The position numbers and the translations under genes were made by a program. A DNA stretch of 64,000 nucleotides from Pseudomonas paraglycinae. GTDB taxonomy: Bacteria; Pseudomonadota; Gammaproteobacteria; Pseudomonadales; Pseudomonadaceae. Each line of letters begins with the position of its first letter. Positions within the stretch are counted from its first letter, which is position 1. The stretch lies in contig NZ_BQHR01000009.1 of assembly GCF_021601625.1 (NCBI RefSeq), positions 220,288 through 284,287 on the forward strand. The letters are read 5' to 3'. Below are positions 25,233 to 38,800 of this stretch, one piece after another. The notes below the pieces were generated by a model, which saw nothing but the letters and a program-made list of their open reading frames with translations, ran no database searches and was not told where the DNA came from.

Positions 25233-26473
25233 GGCTGCTCGCTCTCCATCTGGACGTCTTGCAGCAGCTCGGCGAAGTCCTTGAGGGTTTGCTCATCGAC
25301 CTCGCTGCCGTAGTTGTCGAGCCAGGCGCGGCTGAACAATTCCTGCGGCGTGAGCTGGTCCAGTTCGATCAGCGCGCTGCCGTCCTCGGCGCCGTCAGCG
25401 CCCCGGTTGCCGGCGTATTCGGCGGCAATTCGCACCAGTCGCACAGCCTTGCCTTGCAGGGCGTTTTCGACCTGATGGCGCAGATCCGGCTGCGGTTCGT
25501 CGAGGCGCACCCGCACTTCCAGCCACGGCTGACGCTGGGTTTCGGCCAGCAGGTCGATATTCGGCAGGTCCGCCAGTTGCAGCAGGATTTCCGCCAGCGG
25601 CGCAGGGCCGAGGCGTTGCAGATTGACGGAGCGGGGGATCAGCATTGGCTCGACGCTGACCAGGGTTTCGCCGTCCAGAACGACGTCGAGCACCTGATGC
25701 TGATAGCTGATTTCCGAAAATGACAACGGGATCGGTGAACCGCTGTAGCGAATCCGTTCTTCACCGTTGACCTTCTGCGGCTTGTGCAAATGGCCGAGGG
25801 CGACATAGCTGATGCTCGGCCCGAACAGGCTGGCGGGCAGGGCTTCGGCGTTGCCGATGATCAGGCTGCGCTCGGAGTCTTCCGATACCGAACCACCGGC
25901 CATGTGCGCGTGGCTGATGGCGACCAGTGCCTGGCCCGGTTGGCGCTTGGCATTCGCTGCTTCGATCAGCCATTCATGCACCTGACCTATGCCGCGCAGG
26001 TAGTTGTCGCCGAGATGCGCGCCGGTCACTTCGGCAGGCCGCAGGAACGGCAGCGCCAGGCACCACGCGGCAATCTCGCCGGACGCATTCGGCAGCGGCA
26101 ACAACAGACGCTCCGCATCCAGTTGCCCGTCATCCAGCCACAACACCCTGCCCAGCGCATGGGTACGCAAACGCCGCATCAACGGCGCGGGCAGTTCGAT
26201 CCGCGAACCGGAATCGTGGTTGCCGGCGATCATCACGATGGTCAGCAACGGCTGCTGTTCATGGGCGCTGACGATGAAGTCGTAGAGGCGTTCCTGGGCT
26301 TTGACCGGTGGATTGACCGTGTCGAAGATGTCGCCGGCAATCAGCAGCACGTCCGGCTGCGCCAGCTTCAATTGGCGCAGCAGCCACTCGAGAAAACAGG
26401 CGTGCTCGAAATCGCGTTCCTGGCCGTGCAGGTTCTGCCCAAGGTGCCAGTCGGAGGTGTGAAACAGACGCAA
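25229..26473 (-). CDS. sbcD: Exonuclease subunit SbcD (Mre11-like nuclease)
   Basis: The 414-residue protein carries all metallophosphoesterase motifs of Mre11/SbcD: HTSDWHLGQN at residues 4-13, LLIAGDIFDTV near 45, IAGNHDSGSRIEL near 83, ISHAHMAGG near 188 and LGHLHKPQKV near 228. The two-metal active site is intact. It is the first gene of the sbcD-sbcC-gst unit and makes the nuclease half of the complex. Nothing unusual is seen. Confidence 0.97.
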   Translation of the reverse strand: MRLFHTSDWHLGQNLHGQERDFEHACFLEWLLRQLKLAQPDVLLIAGDIFDTVNPPVKAQERLYDFIVSAHEQQPLLTIVMIAGNHDSGSRIELPAPLMRRLRTHALGRVLWLDDGQLDAERLLLPLPNASGEIAAWCLALPFLRPAEVTGAHLGDNYLRGIGQVHEWLIEAANAKRQPGQALVAISHAHMAGGSVSEDSERSLIIGNAEALPASLFGPSISYVALGHLHKPQKVNGEERIRYSGSPIPLSFSEISYQHQVLDVVLDGETLVSVEPMLIPRSVNLQRLGPAPLAEILLQLADLPNIDLLAETQRQPWLEVRVRLDEPQPDLRHQVENALQGKAVRLVRIAAEYAGNRGADGAEDGSALIELDQLTPQELFSRAWLDNYGSEVDEQTLKDFAELLQDVQMESEQP

Positions 26474-26888
26474 GGCTGACTCCGCAATATAAAGAAGTGA
26501 TGGCCACCGGGATGAGAGGGGCGGCGAAAGAGGGGAGAGTTTACAGATTATTGCGCCAGGAGGCGCTGACCCTGCCCGGGGACGTCAGTTGAAGGGTATT
26601 TGACGGCATGATGACCGTTCGTCGGCAACGCCGGGTCGTCGCATCCAATAATTGACGCCAAAATAGTGGCCATCTAATATCGCGCCATTAATTTGATATC
26701 AGTGTGCCGCTACGAGGGAACGAACAGGCGTTCATGGCTTTTGCCGTGATCGTCCGGGCAACGCTTGATCGCCTTGCGCAACTTTAGCCCTATCCGATTT
26801 TGCTCTGACGGGCGCCATCCGCAACCCCGTCGGGATCGTCGCGCCTGCCTTCAAATCGCCCATCCTGCCTGTGCATTGAGACCTTTAC
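26474..26888. other. 415-base gap upstream of the giant effector gene
   Basis: No open frame with a ribosome site and no TpsB gene lie here. The stretch between sbcD and the effector gene is locally AT-rich (AATATCGCGCCATTAATTTG region near 26680), where the effector promoter probably lies. No sigma-70 pair can be called with confidence, and no repeat or RNA gene is recognised. Confidence 0.5.
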
Positions 26889-29800
26889 ATGGACGTTCGT
26901 CAGTTCTCCTTTCTCGCTCGCCTGCCATCTGCCGCCGTAAAAAGCCGTGATCAGTTCTGCGGTATGCCCAAGCGAGGACTGGCGTTTTTGCTGGCCAACG
27001 TCATGTTCTGGCAACCGATGTGGGCACAGGCCGACGGCATTGTGGTGGCCAACCCTGGCACTACGCTCGACCGCGCCGGCAACGGCGTGCAGATCATCAA
27101 CATCGCCACGCCCAACGGGGCGGGTCTGTCGCACAACCAGTTTCATGACTACAACGTCAGCGCGCAGGGCGTCATCCTCAACAACGGTTCCAACCAGGCT
27201 TCGTCCACTCAATTGGGCGGCTACATCATTGATAACCCGCACCTGAAAAACAGTGGTTCGGCACAGGCGATCCTCAACGAAGTCATCGGTGGCAGCTCGA
27301 GCCAGTTGCGCGGTTACACCGAAGTGGCGGGGCAGTCGGCGCGGGTGATCGTCGCCAACCCGTACGGCATCAGTTGCAACGGTTGCGGTTTCATCAACAC
27401 ACCACGCGTCACCCTTACCACCGGCAAACCGGTGCTGGATGGCAGCGGTCGCCTCGACCGTTTCCAGGTCGATCAGGGCAGCGTCGCCATCGAGGGCGCG
27501 GGGCTTAACGCAACCAATGTCGACCGCTTCGAAATCATCACCCGCTCGGCGAAGATCAACGCCGAGATCCAGGCGAAAAACCTGACCATCGTTGCCGGGC
27601 GCAACGACGTCAACGCCAACAACCTCAACGCCACGGCCCGCGCTGACGACGGCAGCGCCAAACCGCAACTGGCCATTGACTCTTCGGCGCTGGGCGGGAT
27701 GTACGCCGGTGCGATCAAACTGGTCGGCACCGAAGCCGGGGTCGGGGTGAAACTCGACGGCAAACTGATCGCCAGCGGCGGTGACATCCAGCTCGACGCC
27801 AACGGCCAGCTCAGCCTGGCCGAAACCTCGGCCACCGGCGCGGTCAACGTCAAGGCCGCCAGCCTGGAGACCCGCTCGGCGGTCTACGCCGGCACCTCGC
27901 TGAACGTACAGACTCAGGGCGATCTGACCAACCGACAGACTCTCGCGGCGCGGGACAGCATCAGCCTCAGTGCGGGCGGTCAGTTGACCAACGCCGGGGC
28001 CATTGAAGCCGGGGTCAATGCTGATGGCAGTCGCAATGCCAATGGTGATCTGAGCCTGAGCGCGCAAAACATCGACAACCGTGGCAAAGGTCTGGTCGCG
28101 AGCCGCAACCTGACGGTTAACGCCGCACAGACTTTGAATAACCAGAGCGGCACACTCAGCGGCCAGAACACCCGTGTTACCGCCGGCTCGCTGGACAACC
28201 GCAACGTCGGCCGCGTGCTCGGCAGCGCCTCCCTGAACCTCAACGCCGGTCAGGTGCTCAACACCCAGGGCGTGATCAACAGCGCGGGCAACCTGACCGG
28301 CACGGTCGGGCAGCTCATCAATCGCAACGGCGAACTGAGCAGCCAGGCCGACACCGTGTTGACGGTCACATCGCTGGATAACGTCGCCGGCCTGATGATG
28401 GCCGGGCGGATGCTGGACATTACGGCGTCGGGAGCGATCAACAACACCACCGGCAAACTCGGTGGCAAGACTGCCCTGAACGTGCGCGCGCAAAGTCTCG
28501 ACAACAGCCAGCAAGGCCAGTTGATCAGCGAAGGCACGCTGACCACCCGCATCAGCGGCCAGCTGAACAACCAGAGCAAGGGCCTGATTCAGGCGAACGG
28601 TGCCATGGACGTGCAGGCCACTCGCCTGGACAACCGCGCCGGCAAGATTTCCGGCCTCGACAGCCTGACGGTCAGCAGTGCCAACACGGATAACCGTGGC
28701 GGTGTGATTCGTTCGGACAAGGCGCTGAAAGCGCTGGTCGACGAACTGGACAACCGCGACAAGGGCCGGCTCGAAAGCAAAGCGGCACTGACTTTTGAAG
28801 GCCGCACGCTGGACAACCGCAATGGCGGCCTGCTGACCTCGACCGGGCTGATGACGCTCAAGGCCGGCGAAGTGAACAACGCTGCCGGGCGAATTTCCGG
28901 CAAGGCCGATATCGACGCCAACATCGACACCCTGAACCAGCAGGGCGGTGAACTGGTCGCCGAAGGCAATTTGCTGCTCACCGGCAAAAACCTCGACAAC
29001 CGCCAGGACGGCCTGGTTGGCTCGCTGAAAAACCTGACCGTGAATGTCGAGCAGATCGACAACCGCGGCGGTTCGTTGTCCAGCCAGCAAGCGCTGTTGG
29101 TCAACGGTGCGCGTCTGGATAACAGCGAAGGCGGCAAGGTGTTGTCCGACACCACGCTGGGCCTGAAGGTCGCGCAGATCATCAACGCCACCAACGGCCT
29201 GATTTTCAGCAAGGGTGCGAGCACGCTCAGTGGCATTGGTTTGAGCAACGTCGGCGGGCGGATCGTCAGCCAAGCGGATCTGCAACTGACCTTCGATGAA
29301 GCCATGGACAACCAGGGCGGTCTGGTCAGCAGCGAAGGACGGCTGACCCTCAAGGCCGGCAGCCTCGACAATCGTCTGGGCAAACTGTCGAGCCTTGAGG
29401 CGATGGCATTGACCTCGACCGGCGCAGTGCTGAACCAGGGCGGTCTGATCGCCTCGCAAAAAGGCCTGGTGTTCAACAGCGGAAGCCTCGACAACAGCGA
29501 CCAGGGCATCATCAGCGCCAAGGCCGATTCGACGCTGACCACCGGTGAATTCAAGAACCGTCATGAAGGCAGCCTGGCCACCGACGGCTCCCTGCAGCTG
29601 AAAGCCGCCCACCTGGACAACTCCGGCGGGCGCATCGGCAGCCAGCAGCAACTCGACGTGTCGGTCACTTCGCTGGAGCAGGATGGCGGCGAGCTGTTCA
29701 GCAACGCTGACCTGACGCTGGACATGAACCATGGCTTGTTGAACAACCAGCGCGGCAACCTGCATACGCCGGGTCAGCTGCTGCTGAAAAACCTCGCCGA

Positions 29801-32800
29801 GGTGAACAACAGCGCAGGTGAAATTTCCGGTGCGAATGCCTGGAGCCTGAATGCGCAAAGCCTGAACAACGACGGCGGCAAGTTGCTGAGCAACCAGAAG
29901 CTGACGCTGGTTGTCGATCAGGCCTTGAGCAACATCAAGGGCCTGATTGCCTCTGCCGGCCTCGACAGCCGCAGTGCCAGCCTGGACAACACCGGTGGCG
30001 AAATCCGTGGGCGCGGCGAGGTCGACCTGACCGTGACCGACCTGTTCGACAACCAGGCCGGCGTAGTCATCGCCGACGATGGCCTGCGCGTCACGGCCGC
30101 CCGTCTGGACAACCGTCAGGAAGGTCTGGTGGGGTCCACAAAAGCGCTGACACTCACCGTTGACCGCGTCGACAACCGCAGCGGTGAACTGTCGAGCAAG
30201 GCCGGTGTGAGCCTGATTGGCGCCTGGCTCGACAACAGCGACAGCGGCTACATCGCTGCCGGCGGCAATCTGGCGCTGACGGTGGGCCAGGTCATCAACC
30301 ACAACAAGGGCCTGATGAGCGGCGACAGCGGTCTCACACTGACCGGGCAGACGCTGGAAAACAACGGTCGTCTGAGCAGCGGCAAAGACCTGGCGATCAC
30401 CCTGTCATCGGACCTGAACAACAATCAGGGCAGCCTGATCAGCGAAGGCGCACTGGCGATCAATGCCCAAAGCCTGAGCAACAACGGCGGCACGCTCTCC
30501 AGCGCCAAAAACCTCACGGTCGACACCCGAGGCGCCGTCAGCAACCAGGGCGGCAAACTGCTCACCGACACCGCGCTGACGATCAACAGCAGTGCGCTGG
30601 ATAACCAGCAAAAGGGTGTCATCAGCAGCAAGACCGGCCTGAACATCAACACCGGTGACCTCAACAACAGTCAGGGCAGCATTTACTCGGCCGATCGACT
30701 GGAGTTGAACGCAGATCAAGTGACCAATACTGGCGGCAGCATCGGCGCGGCCAATGCTCTGGTGGCCAACCTCAAGGGGCTCGATCAGCAGAGCGGCAAG
30801 CTGTTCAGTACCGGCAACCTGAGTCTTGATCTGAAAGGCGGTGCGCTGAACAACCAGGACGGCTTCATCACGGCACCGGGCCAATTGCTGCTGAAAAACC
30901 TCGGTGAGGTGAACAACCGGGGCGGCGAGATTTCGAGCGAACAGGCCTTCGACCTGATCGCCACGTCGCTGGACAACAGCGGCGGCCAGGTGCTGAGCAA
31001 CCAGAAACTGACCCTGACCATCGACAAGGCCCTGACCTCGATCAAGGGCAAGATCGCCGCCGCAGCATTGCAGATCCGGGCGGCGAGCCTGGACAACAGC
31101 GATGGCGGCGTGTTGCTGAGCGACAGCGATCTCGAGGTGACCGTCGACGGCCTCTTGAGCAACCGCAACAAAGGCAGCATCAAGGCGGCGCAACAATTGA
31201 CGCTTAACAGCACCGGTCTGGATAACCACGGCGGCACGCTGGTGGGCATTGCCGGCCTGGCCATTGACCTGGGCACTACCGCTCAAGACCTGAATAACCA
31301 GGACGGCATGATCAGCAGCACAGGCCTGCTGAGCATTGCCCACCTGCGTGACCTCAATAACCATAACGGCGTGATCAACAGCAAGGGCGTGCTGAGCATC
31401 GCCACGCTGCGTGCCCTGAACAATCAGAAAGGTGAAATCTCCAGCGTCAACAGTTTCAGCCTCACCGGCAACAGCCTGGACAACCGGGGCGGCAACCTGA
31501 TCAGCAACGATCAACTGACCCTCACCGCGCCCGAGCTGAAAAACCAGGGCGGTCTGATCTCTGGCTGGAAGGGCGTGACCGTCACTGGCGGCACTCTCGA
31601 CAACAGTCAGGAAGGCAGCGTCTCCAGCCTGCTCGGCAACCTGAACATCGACCTCAGCGGTGCGTTGATCAACCACAGCAACGGCGGGCTGGGCGGCATC
31701 GGCGAGGTGACCATCAAGGCCACCCGCCTGGACAACACCAGTGGCACCGTCACCAGTGGTGGCAAACAGACCCTGACCATCACCGGCGGCACGATCAGCA
31801 ACGGCGCCGGCGGTTTGATCGAAAGCGGCGACACCCTCGATGTTCGCGCGGCCACCCTGAACAACGCCGGTGGCCGGATCACGGCCAGCAAAGCGCTGAC
31901 CTTCACCGGTACGCAACTGGACAACAGCGGCGGCAGCCTGGTCGGCAAGGGCAGCGTCACCCTCGACCTGCTGGGTGCCCTGACCAACGTCAACGGCGCC
32001 CTCGGCAGCACCGGGCCGCTGGTGATCAAGCGCTCGGCCAGCGTCGACAACCGCGGTGGCCAGTTGATCAGCCAGAGCCTGCTCGACCTGTTGACCAACG
32101 GTGATCTGAACAACAGCGCGGGCGGCACGATTTCGGCCAACGGCCAACTCGACCTCAAGGCCGACGGCACCCTGCACAACAACGGCGACGGCCTGATCTC
32201 CAGCCGCGATGGCGCCGCCAACCTGACCGCCGCCGCGCTGAACAACGGCAAGGGCGCGGTGCAGAGTTTCACCGCCATGACCGTGAACACCGGCACCGGG
32301 GCCATCGACAACCAGGGCGGTAAACTCATCGCCCAGACCGGTGACCTGAACATCACCGCCGCCAGCCTCGACAGTCGGGGTGGGGTGCTGTCCAGCCTCA
32401 AGGGCTTGCTGCAAACCCGTCTGACCGGTGTGTTGCGCAACGGCCAGGGCGGCAAGATCGAAGGCAGTCGCCTCGACTTGCGCGCCCTCGGCGGCATCTA
32501 TAGCGACGGCGGCCGCATCGCTGCCAACACCGGCGACATCCTGCTGAATGCCGGCGCCAATGCGCTCGACAACAGCGGTGGCGGCATCTACGCCAAAGGC
32601 CAGGTAAAAGTCAGCGCCGGCTCGATGAACAACAATGCCGGCCAGGTCAGCGGCAGCGTTATCGACCTCGGTGCGGGCACGAGTTTGACCAACCGTGGTG
32701 GTCTGATCGAAAGCGCCGGCACCCTGGCTGTGCGTGCCACCAACCTCGACAACCAGGGCGGCAAACTGCGCGCCCTCGGAACCAGCGGCAAGACTGACTT

Positions 32801-35800
32801 CCAGATCGGCAGCCAGTTCGACAACCGCAATGGTCTGGTGGAAACCGCCAACACTCATTTCACTCTGGCAGCGCCGAGTTTCCTTAACGCCGGTGGGTCG
32901 GTCACTCACGTGGGCGTGGGCGAGTTCGACATCTCCACCGCCAACGTGATGAACGCCGGCGGCTCGCTGGTGACTCGCGGCGGCTTGACCCTCAACGCCG
33001 ACAGCTGGACCAACAGCAGCGTGATTCAGGCCGGGCGCCTGACGCTCAACGTCAACAACTTCACGCTAACGGCCAGCGGCCAGGTGCTGGCCTCGAACCA
33101 GCTCACCGGGCGCGGGGTGAACTGGTACAACGACGGGTTGATTGCCAGTGATGGCGGCATGGATATCCAGTTGGGTGGTAGCTACGGCGGGAATGGCCGG
33201 ATCAGTAGCGTTGGCACTATGGGCCTCACCGCTTCGCAGATAGATGTGACTGCCGCGGCGAGCATCACCGGCGCCTCTGAGTCCACGATCACCAGTCGCG
33301 GCAGCCTGACCAACCTCGGGCGCCTCACCTCGGCTGATCGACTGACTGTCAATGCCGATTCTCTGGTCAACAACGGCACTCTTGGTGGCGGTGGAAAGCT
33401 GCGGATCAACAGCAATTCCCTGCTGAACCAGAACGGGCTGATCTTCAGCGGCGATGACATGGCGTTGCGGGTCGGTACGTTGACCAACCGTTATGCCGAC
33501 ATCTACGGCATCGGCAACATCAGCATCGCCCGGGACGACAGCAATGGCTGGAGTTCCTCGATCAACAACATTTCCGGGACCATCGAGAGCACTGGTGACC
33601 TGAGCCTGGCGGCGGATCACATCGAGAACCGCAAGGATGTGTTTGAGGTGGCTGCCGGGGGCGGGTTGATCTCCGGGGCGATTGGTGTTCGCTGCTACAG
33701 CTGTACTTCTTTCGGTGAGTTCAGTGAAGGTGAAGGTTCCCCGAGTCATATGGTCTGGGTTGAAAACTACAAGTCAACCATTGTTAAGGACTCGGCTTCG
33801 GGCACTTTGACGGCAGGTCGAAACCTGACCGGCAATGGCCGCGAGTTTATAAACAACGCCTCCGTGGTCAGCGCGGGCAGCAACCTGACGCTTAATGTCC
33901 AGAACTTTACCAACCAGGGGGCGTCTGTCGGTGAATACACCGTTACCCGTTGGTTCAACGCTCCCAAAGACCCGAGATTCTGGGAAGCAGTCTTGAGTTA
34001 CAACGCGGCTAACGATCCGGATTACGATTCCGGGGAGCTCGGCTATATCGCGGGGCAAGGTGCATTTGCCAGACCCAACCTGCATGTCTGGAACGTCAAT
34101 GAGGTTGAATCGTTGACGCGTGTGCGCAGTCGTACGGCGGGTAATGAGGCGGCTCGATATATCGCATTCGGTTCATTCCATCTCGATTATGACGGCAAGT
34201 TCTACATTCCAGCGCCCCACTACAATGACGGGGTACGAGTAGAGGCACCTGACGCCGCCAAGAATGCAGCGTATTTCAGGGATACCATCGTTGAACGCAG
34301 CCCGACTGCAAACGCCAACGCAGTAGTCCAGGCAGGCGGCACCGTCTACATCAACGCAACAAACAAACTCGACAACGGCGTCGTTCGCAACGGCAATGCA
34401 TCGGCGGGCGGGGCGTCTCGCCTGGGCTCCACTCAACTGGGTGGCGGGGTGGTCCCGACGGTCATCCGCATCAATTCCCAGCTGCCGCCGGACCTTGCGC
34501 AACAACAGGTCAACCCGCTGTCCCTGCCGGGCTTCACTCTGCCAACCGGCGACAACGGTCTGTTCCGTCTCAGCCACAAGGGCGGTAGCGAGCAAGACCT
34601 GGTAGCCAATCGCGACTGGACCATCGGCACCATTGCCGCCAGCGCCACCCAGCGTTCGGACGGCATGCCCGCACGGTCGGCGACCGCGTTGCAGTTCGAC
34701 CAGAACGACCCGGTCTCGAAGAAAAAACGCGATCTGGCCTTGAGCGGCGTTCCCTCGCTGAACCTCAACGACAAGACCGCACAGTTCAACGTAGGCCCGG
34801 TGGCCGGCGACGGACCGGTCGGCGTACTGGCGCCCAACCGTGGCCAGGTTTCGTTCGACGTACCGCGCGTACAGGGCCTGCCCGACACCAGCGTGCGCTC
34901 CAACCCGCACAAGTACCTGATCGAAACCAACCCGGCGCTGACCAACCTCAAGCAGTTCATGAGCTCGGACTACCTGCTGGGCAAGCTCGGCTACGACCCC
35001 GACACCAGCGCCAAACGCCTGGGTGACGGCCTGTTCGAGCAGCGCATGGTGCAGCAGGCCGTGGTCGCCCGCACCGGCCAGCGTTTCATCGACGGCCAGA
35101 CCTCCGACGAAGCGATGTTCAAGTACCTCATGAACAACGCGGTCGCCAGCAAGGATCAGCTCAATCTGTCCCTCGGCGTGACCCTGACGGCTCAGCAAGT
35201 GGCGGCACTGACCCACGACATCGTCTGGCTCGAAGAGCACGAAGTGAACGGCGAAAAAGTCCTGGTGCCAGTGCTGTACCTGGCCCAGGCCAACAACCGC
35301 CTGGCGCCGAACGGCGCGCTGATCCAGGGCGGTGACGTGACCCTGATCGCCGGCGGCGACCTGAACAACGCCGGCACCTTGCGTGCCTCCAACAACCTGT
35401 CGGCCGAGGCTGGCAACAACCTGACCAACACCGGCCTGATCGAAGCCGGCGAACGCCTGACCCTCAAGGCCGGCAACGACATCATCAACAAGTCCGGCGG
35501 CATCATCTCCGGCAAGGATGTCAGCCTGACGGCCACCAACGGCAGCGTGATCAACCAGCGCGATGTGTTCAGCATCGACGGCAACCGTGGCGGCAACCTG
35601 TTCCACCGCGATGTACTGGACAACGCCTCACGAATCGAAGCGGCCAATGACCTGACAATCGGCGCTGGCCGGGATATCAACAACATCGGCGGTGTATTGC
35701 AAAGCGGCCGTGACATGACCCTCGACGCCGATCGCGACGTCAACATCACCTCGGTGCAGGATCGCAGCACCACGGGGCGTGGCAGTAGCTTCCTCAATCA

Positions 35801-38800
35801 GACCATTACTCAGCATGGCGCTGAAGTGAAGTCCGGGCGGGATTTGACGATCAGTGCCGATCGTGATGTGGCGATTGTGGGTAGCCGGCTGGATGCCAAG
35901 CGGGATCTGAGTGTCAACTCCGGTAATGACATCATCATTACCTCGGCGGCCAATGAAAGTGACTACGTTTCGCGTGGCAAGAGGTTCGCCAACGAAACCC
36001 ACAGCATCACTCAACAAGCATCCGTACTGAACGCCGGACGTGATATCGCGCTGGACGCGGGCAACGATCTGGGCATCATCGCCAGTCGTATCAAGGCCGA
36101 GGAAAACGTCAGCCTGGATGCGGTTCAGGACATCACGGTTGCTTCCGCCAAGGACGAGAGTTCGTCCTACTACTACAAGAAGAAAAAAGGCTCGTTCGGA
36201 CGTAGCAAGACTACCCAGACCGAGAGTTATGAGAGTGAGAACGTTGCTTCGGTGATTGAAGCCGGGCGCGACCTCACCGTTAATTCGTCCAAGGGCGAAG
36301 ACGGTGCTGTCAGTCTTGATGGCGGACGCAATGTCACTGTCATCGGCAGTCAGCTGAAGGCCGGTAATGATCTGGTCGTCGGTGCAACCAACGACGTCGC
36401 AGTGCTTTCTGCCACCGAAGAATCTGGGTCTTACAGTAAGAAAACCAAGACTGGCGCCTTCGGCATGTCAAAAAGTGGCAGTAGCCACTTGCAGACCTCT
36501 GTTACCCAGGTCGGTAGCCAGTTGAGTGCCGGGCATGACGCTGTAGTTCTGGCGGGGCGTGATGTTCGTCTGAATGCCAGTGAAGTTAACGCTGACAACG
36601 ATGCCGAACTCCATGCCGGTCTCGTAGACAAGGAAGGTGATATCACCCTGTCGTCTGCCGACGACCAAGCCTACAGCCGGGCTGAGGAATACAAGAAAAA
36701 ACTGGGTATGTCGCTAAAGGACACAATCGGTGTGTTCGCTGGCACACCGGGGCTGGGTGCCGATATCACTGTTGGCTCCTCGCACAACGGCGGGCGCGAG
36801 GTTGTTCGCTCCAACAGTGTCGGCAGTCAGGTTAACGCGGGGCGCGATGCAATTCTCGACGCTTCACGCGACATCAATGTCATTGGCAGTGGTATCAGTG
36901 CCGAAAACAGCGTATCGCTCGATGCCGGTCGCGATGTCAATGTGGTCGCCTCGATCGACAACCATCGCAGCAACAGCTGGGAGACGGACAAGAGCGTTGG
37001 TCTCAAGCAGACCATCGACAGCAACGCCTTCACCACGTTCGTTGGCAGTGAAACCATCCAGCACGGTGTAAACAGTAAAGGCTACACAGCTGCGGGCAGT
37101 TCCATCGATGCCGGGATGAACCTCAATGTAACTGCCGGTCGCGACATCAACCAGCAAGGGTCCGATCTGGCAGCCGAAAACAACATTCGCCTCAAGGCGG
37201 ATCGCGACATCAACATCGATGCCAAGGAAGAGGCTAGCGAAGTCACCATCCGTGACAGCATCAAGCGTAACGGCATCACCGCGACAACAGCCTACAACAT
37301 CGGCAACACGATGGATGGCCTCAAGGGGACGGGTAAAGGTGAAGACGGGGTCAGCAAAGGTTCAAGCGTATTAAAATCGGTTGATACCCTTGATCAGTTT
37401 TTTAGCGGACCGAAATCTGACGGGCATATCGGCGCCTCCAGCGTCAGCTCCAGTAATACACAGAGTTCGGTGACACAGCGGCCATCGACGCTTTCGGCGG
37501 GCAATGACATCACACTGGATGCCGGCAACGGTGTCAATGTCAGTGGCAGCCAGTTCAATGCCGGGCGTGACATCAATGTCAAAGGCAAAGACATCACCTT
37601 TGATGTCGCGCACGGCTCGCAAGACAGCTCCGGACATTCGACTCAGAGCAAGGGCGGCGTCAAGGGCGGCACCACCGGTGGCTTCAAGCTGGGTGTCGGG
37701 GTCAGCAATGCGGGTACCGAGGACAAATCGACTCAGGGGACCTCGACGGCAACCCAATTGAATGCCGGCGGTAGTATTAACCTGGATGCCAAAAATGATC
37801 TGACCCTGATCGGCACCCGAGCGATTGCCGCGCGGGACATCTCCCTCAAGGCCGGTAACGATCTGAACATTCTGTCGGCGCAAAACGCCTATGAGAGTTC
37901 ACATGATCGCCGTAGCTGGGGCGCGGAGGGCGGCATCATCGCCGGCCAGGATGGTTTCGGCGTTTATGGCTCGGCAAATGTCGGCATCGGCGATCTGAAC
38001 CGCGAAGGCGTGAAGCAGCAGGAAGCGTACCTGTATGCAGGTAACAAGCTGAGCTTCGAAAGCGAGCGTGATACTACGATTGCTGGCGCCACTCTGCGCG
38101 GTGATGAAGTTATTGGTGATGTAGGACGTAACCTGACCGTGTCCTCTGTTCCGAACACCGGCAAGGTCGAGGGCAAAGAGTTCGACGCCAGCCTGACTGT
38201 CGCGGTCAGCTTCGGTGCAACGGTCAGTGGCTCGCTGGGTTACGGCGAAACCAACGGCAAAACCAATTGGGTCGACAACCAGACGGTTATCAGCGGCAAA
38301 AGCAAAGTCGATATCCGTACCGAAAAACATACGCAACTTGATGGCTCGGTGATCACTGCCGATAACGGCAACCTCAAGCTCGACACCGACACCCTCGGCT
38401 ATCGCAACATCACCGGCAAGGATAACGAGCACGGTTATTACCTCAATGTCAGCGGTAGTTACGGCGGTGGCGGTGGTTCTCAGGCTGACAAGCCGAACAA
38501 GGGCATGGAAGGTGAGAGCAAAAATAGCTGGGCCGTGGAGGGTTATAAGTACGACAAGGATCGTCAGCAGACGCTGAACGCTACAGTGGGCGAGGGTCAG
38601 ATTGTCGTGCGTAACGACAAGGCCTCCGGGCAGGACTCCACGGCGGGTCTCAATCGTGATGTGAACAAAGCGTATGAGATCACCAAGGACGAAGAGCATC
38701 GTACTGATCTTTACGTCAGCAGTTCTTCTATCGACTCGGTGAGCCATTCGCTCCAAACACTTGACCGTTGGGACGATAGCATCACTAAGTTCAAGGAGAA

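Noticed and set aside
22185-25313. 1042-codon open frame antisense to sbcC
   Set aside because: SbcC is certain from Walker, zinc-hook and signature motifs. The antisense product is a Leu/Gln/Phe-rich artefact of the coiled-coil codons.
26790-32909. Antisense frames of 1170 and 834 codons opposite the FHA repeats
   Set aside because: They are periodic because the effector repeats are periodic. Translations consist of repeated VVQ and AAVV blocks without known domains.
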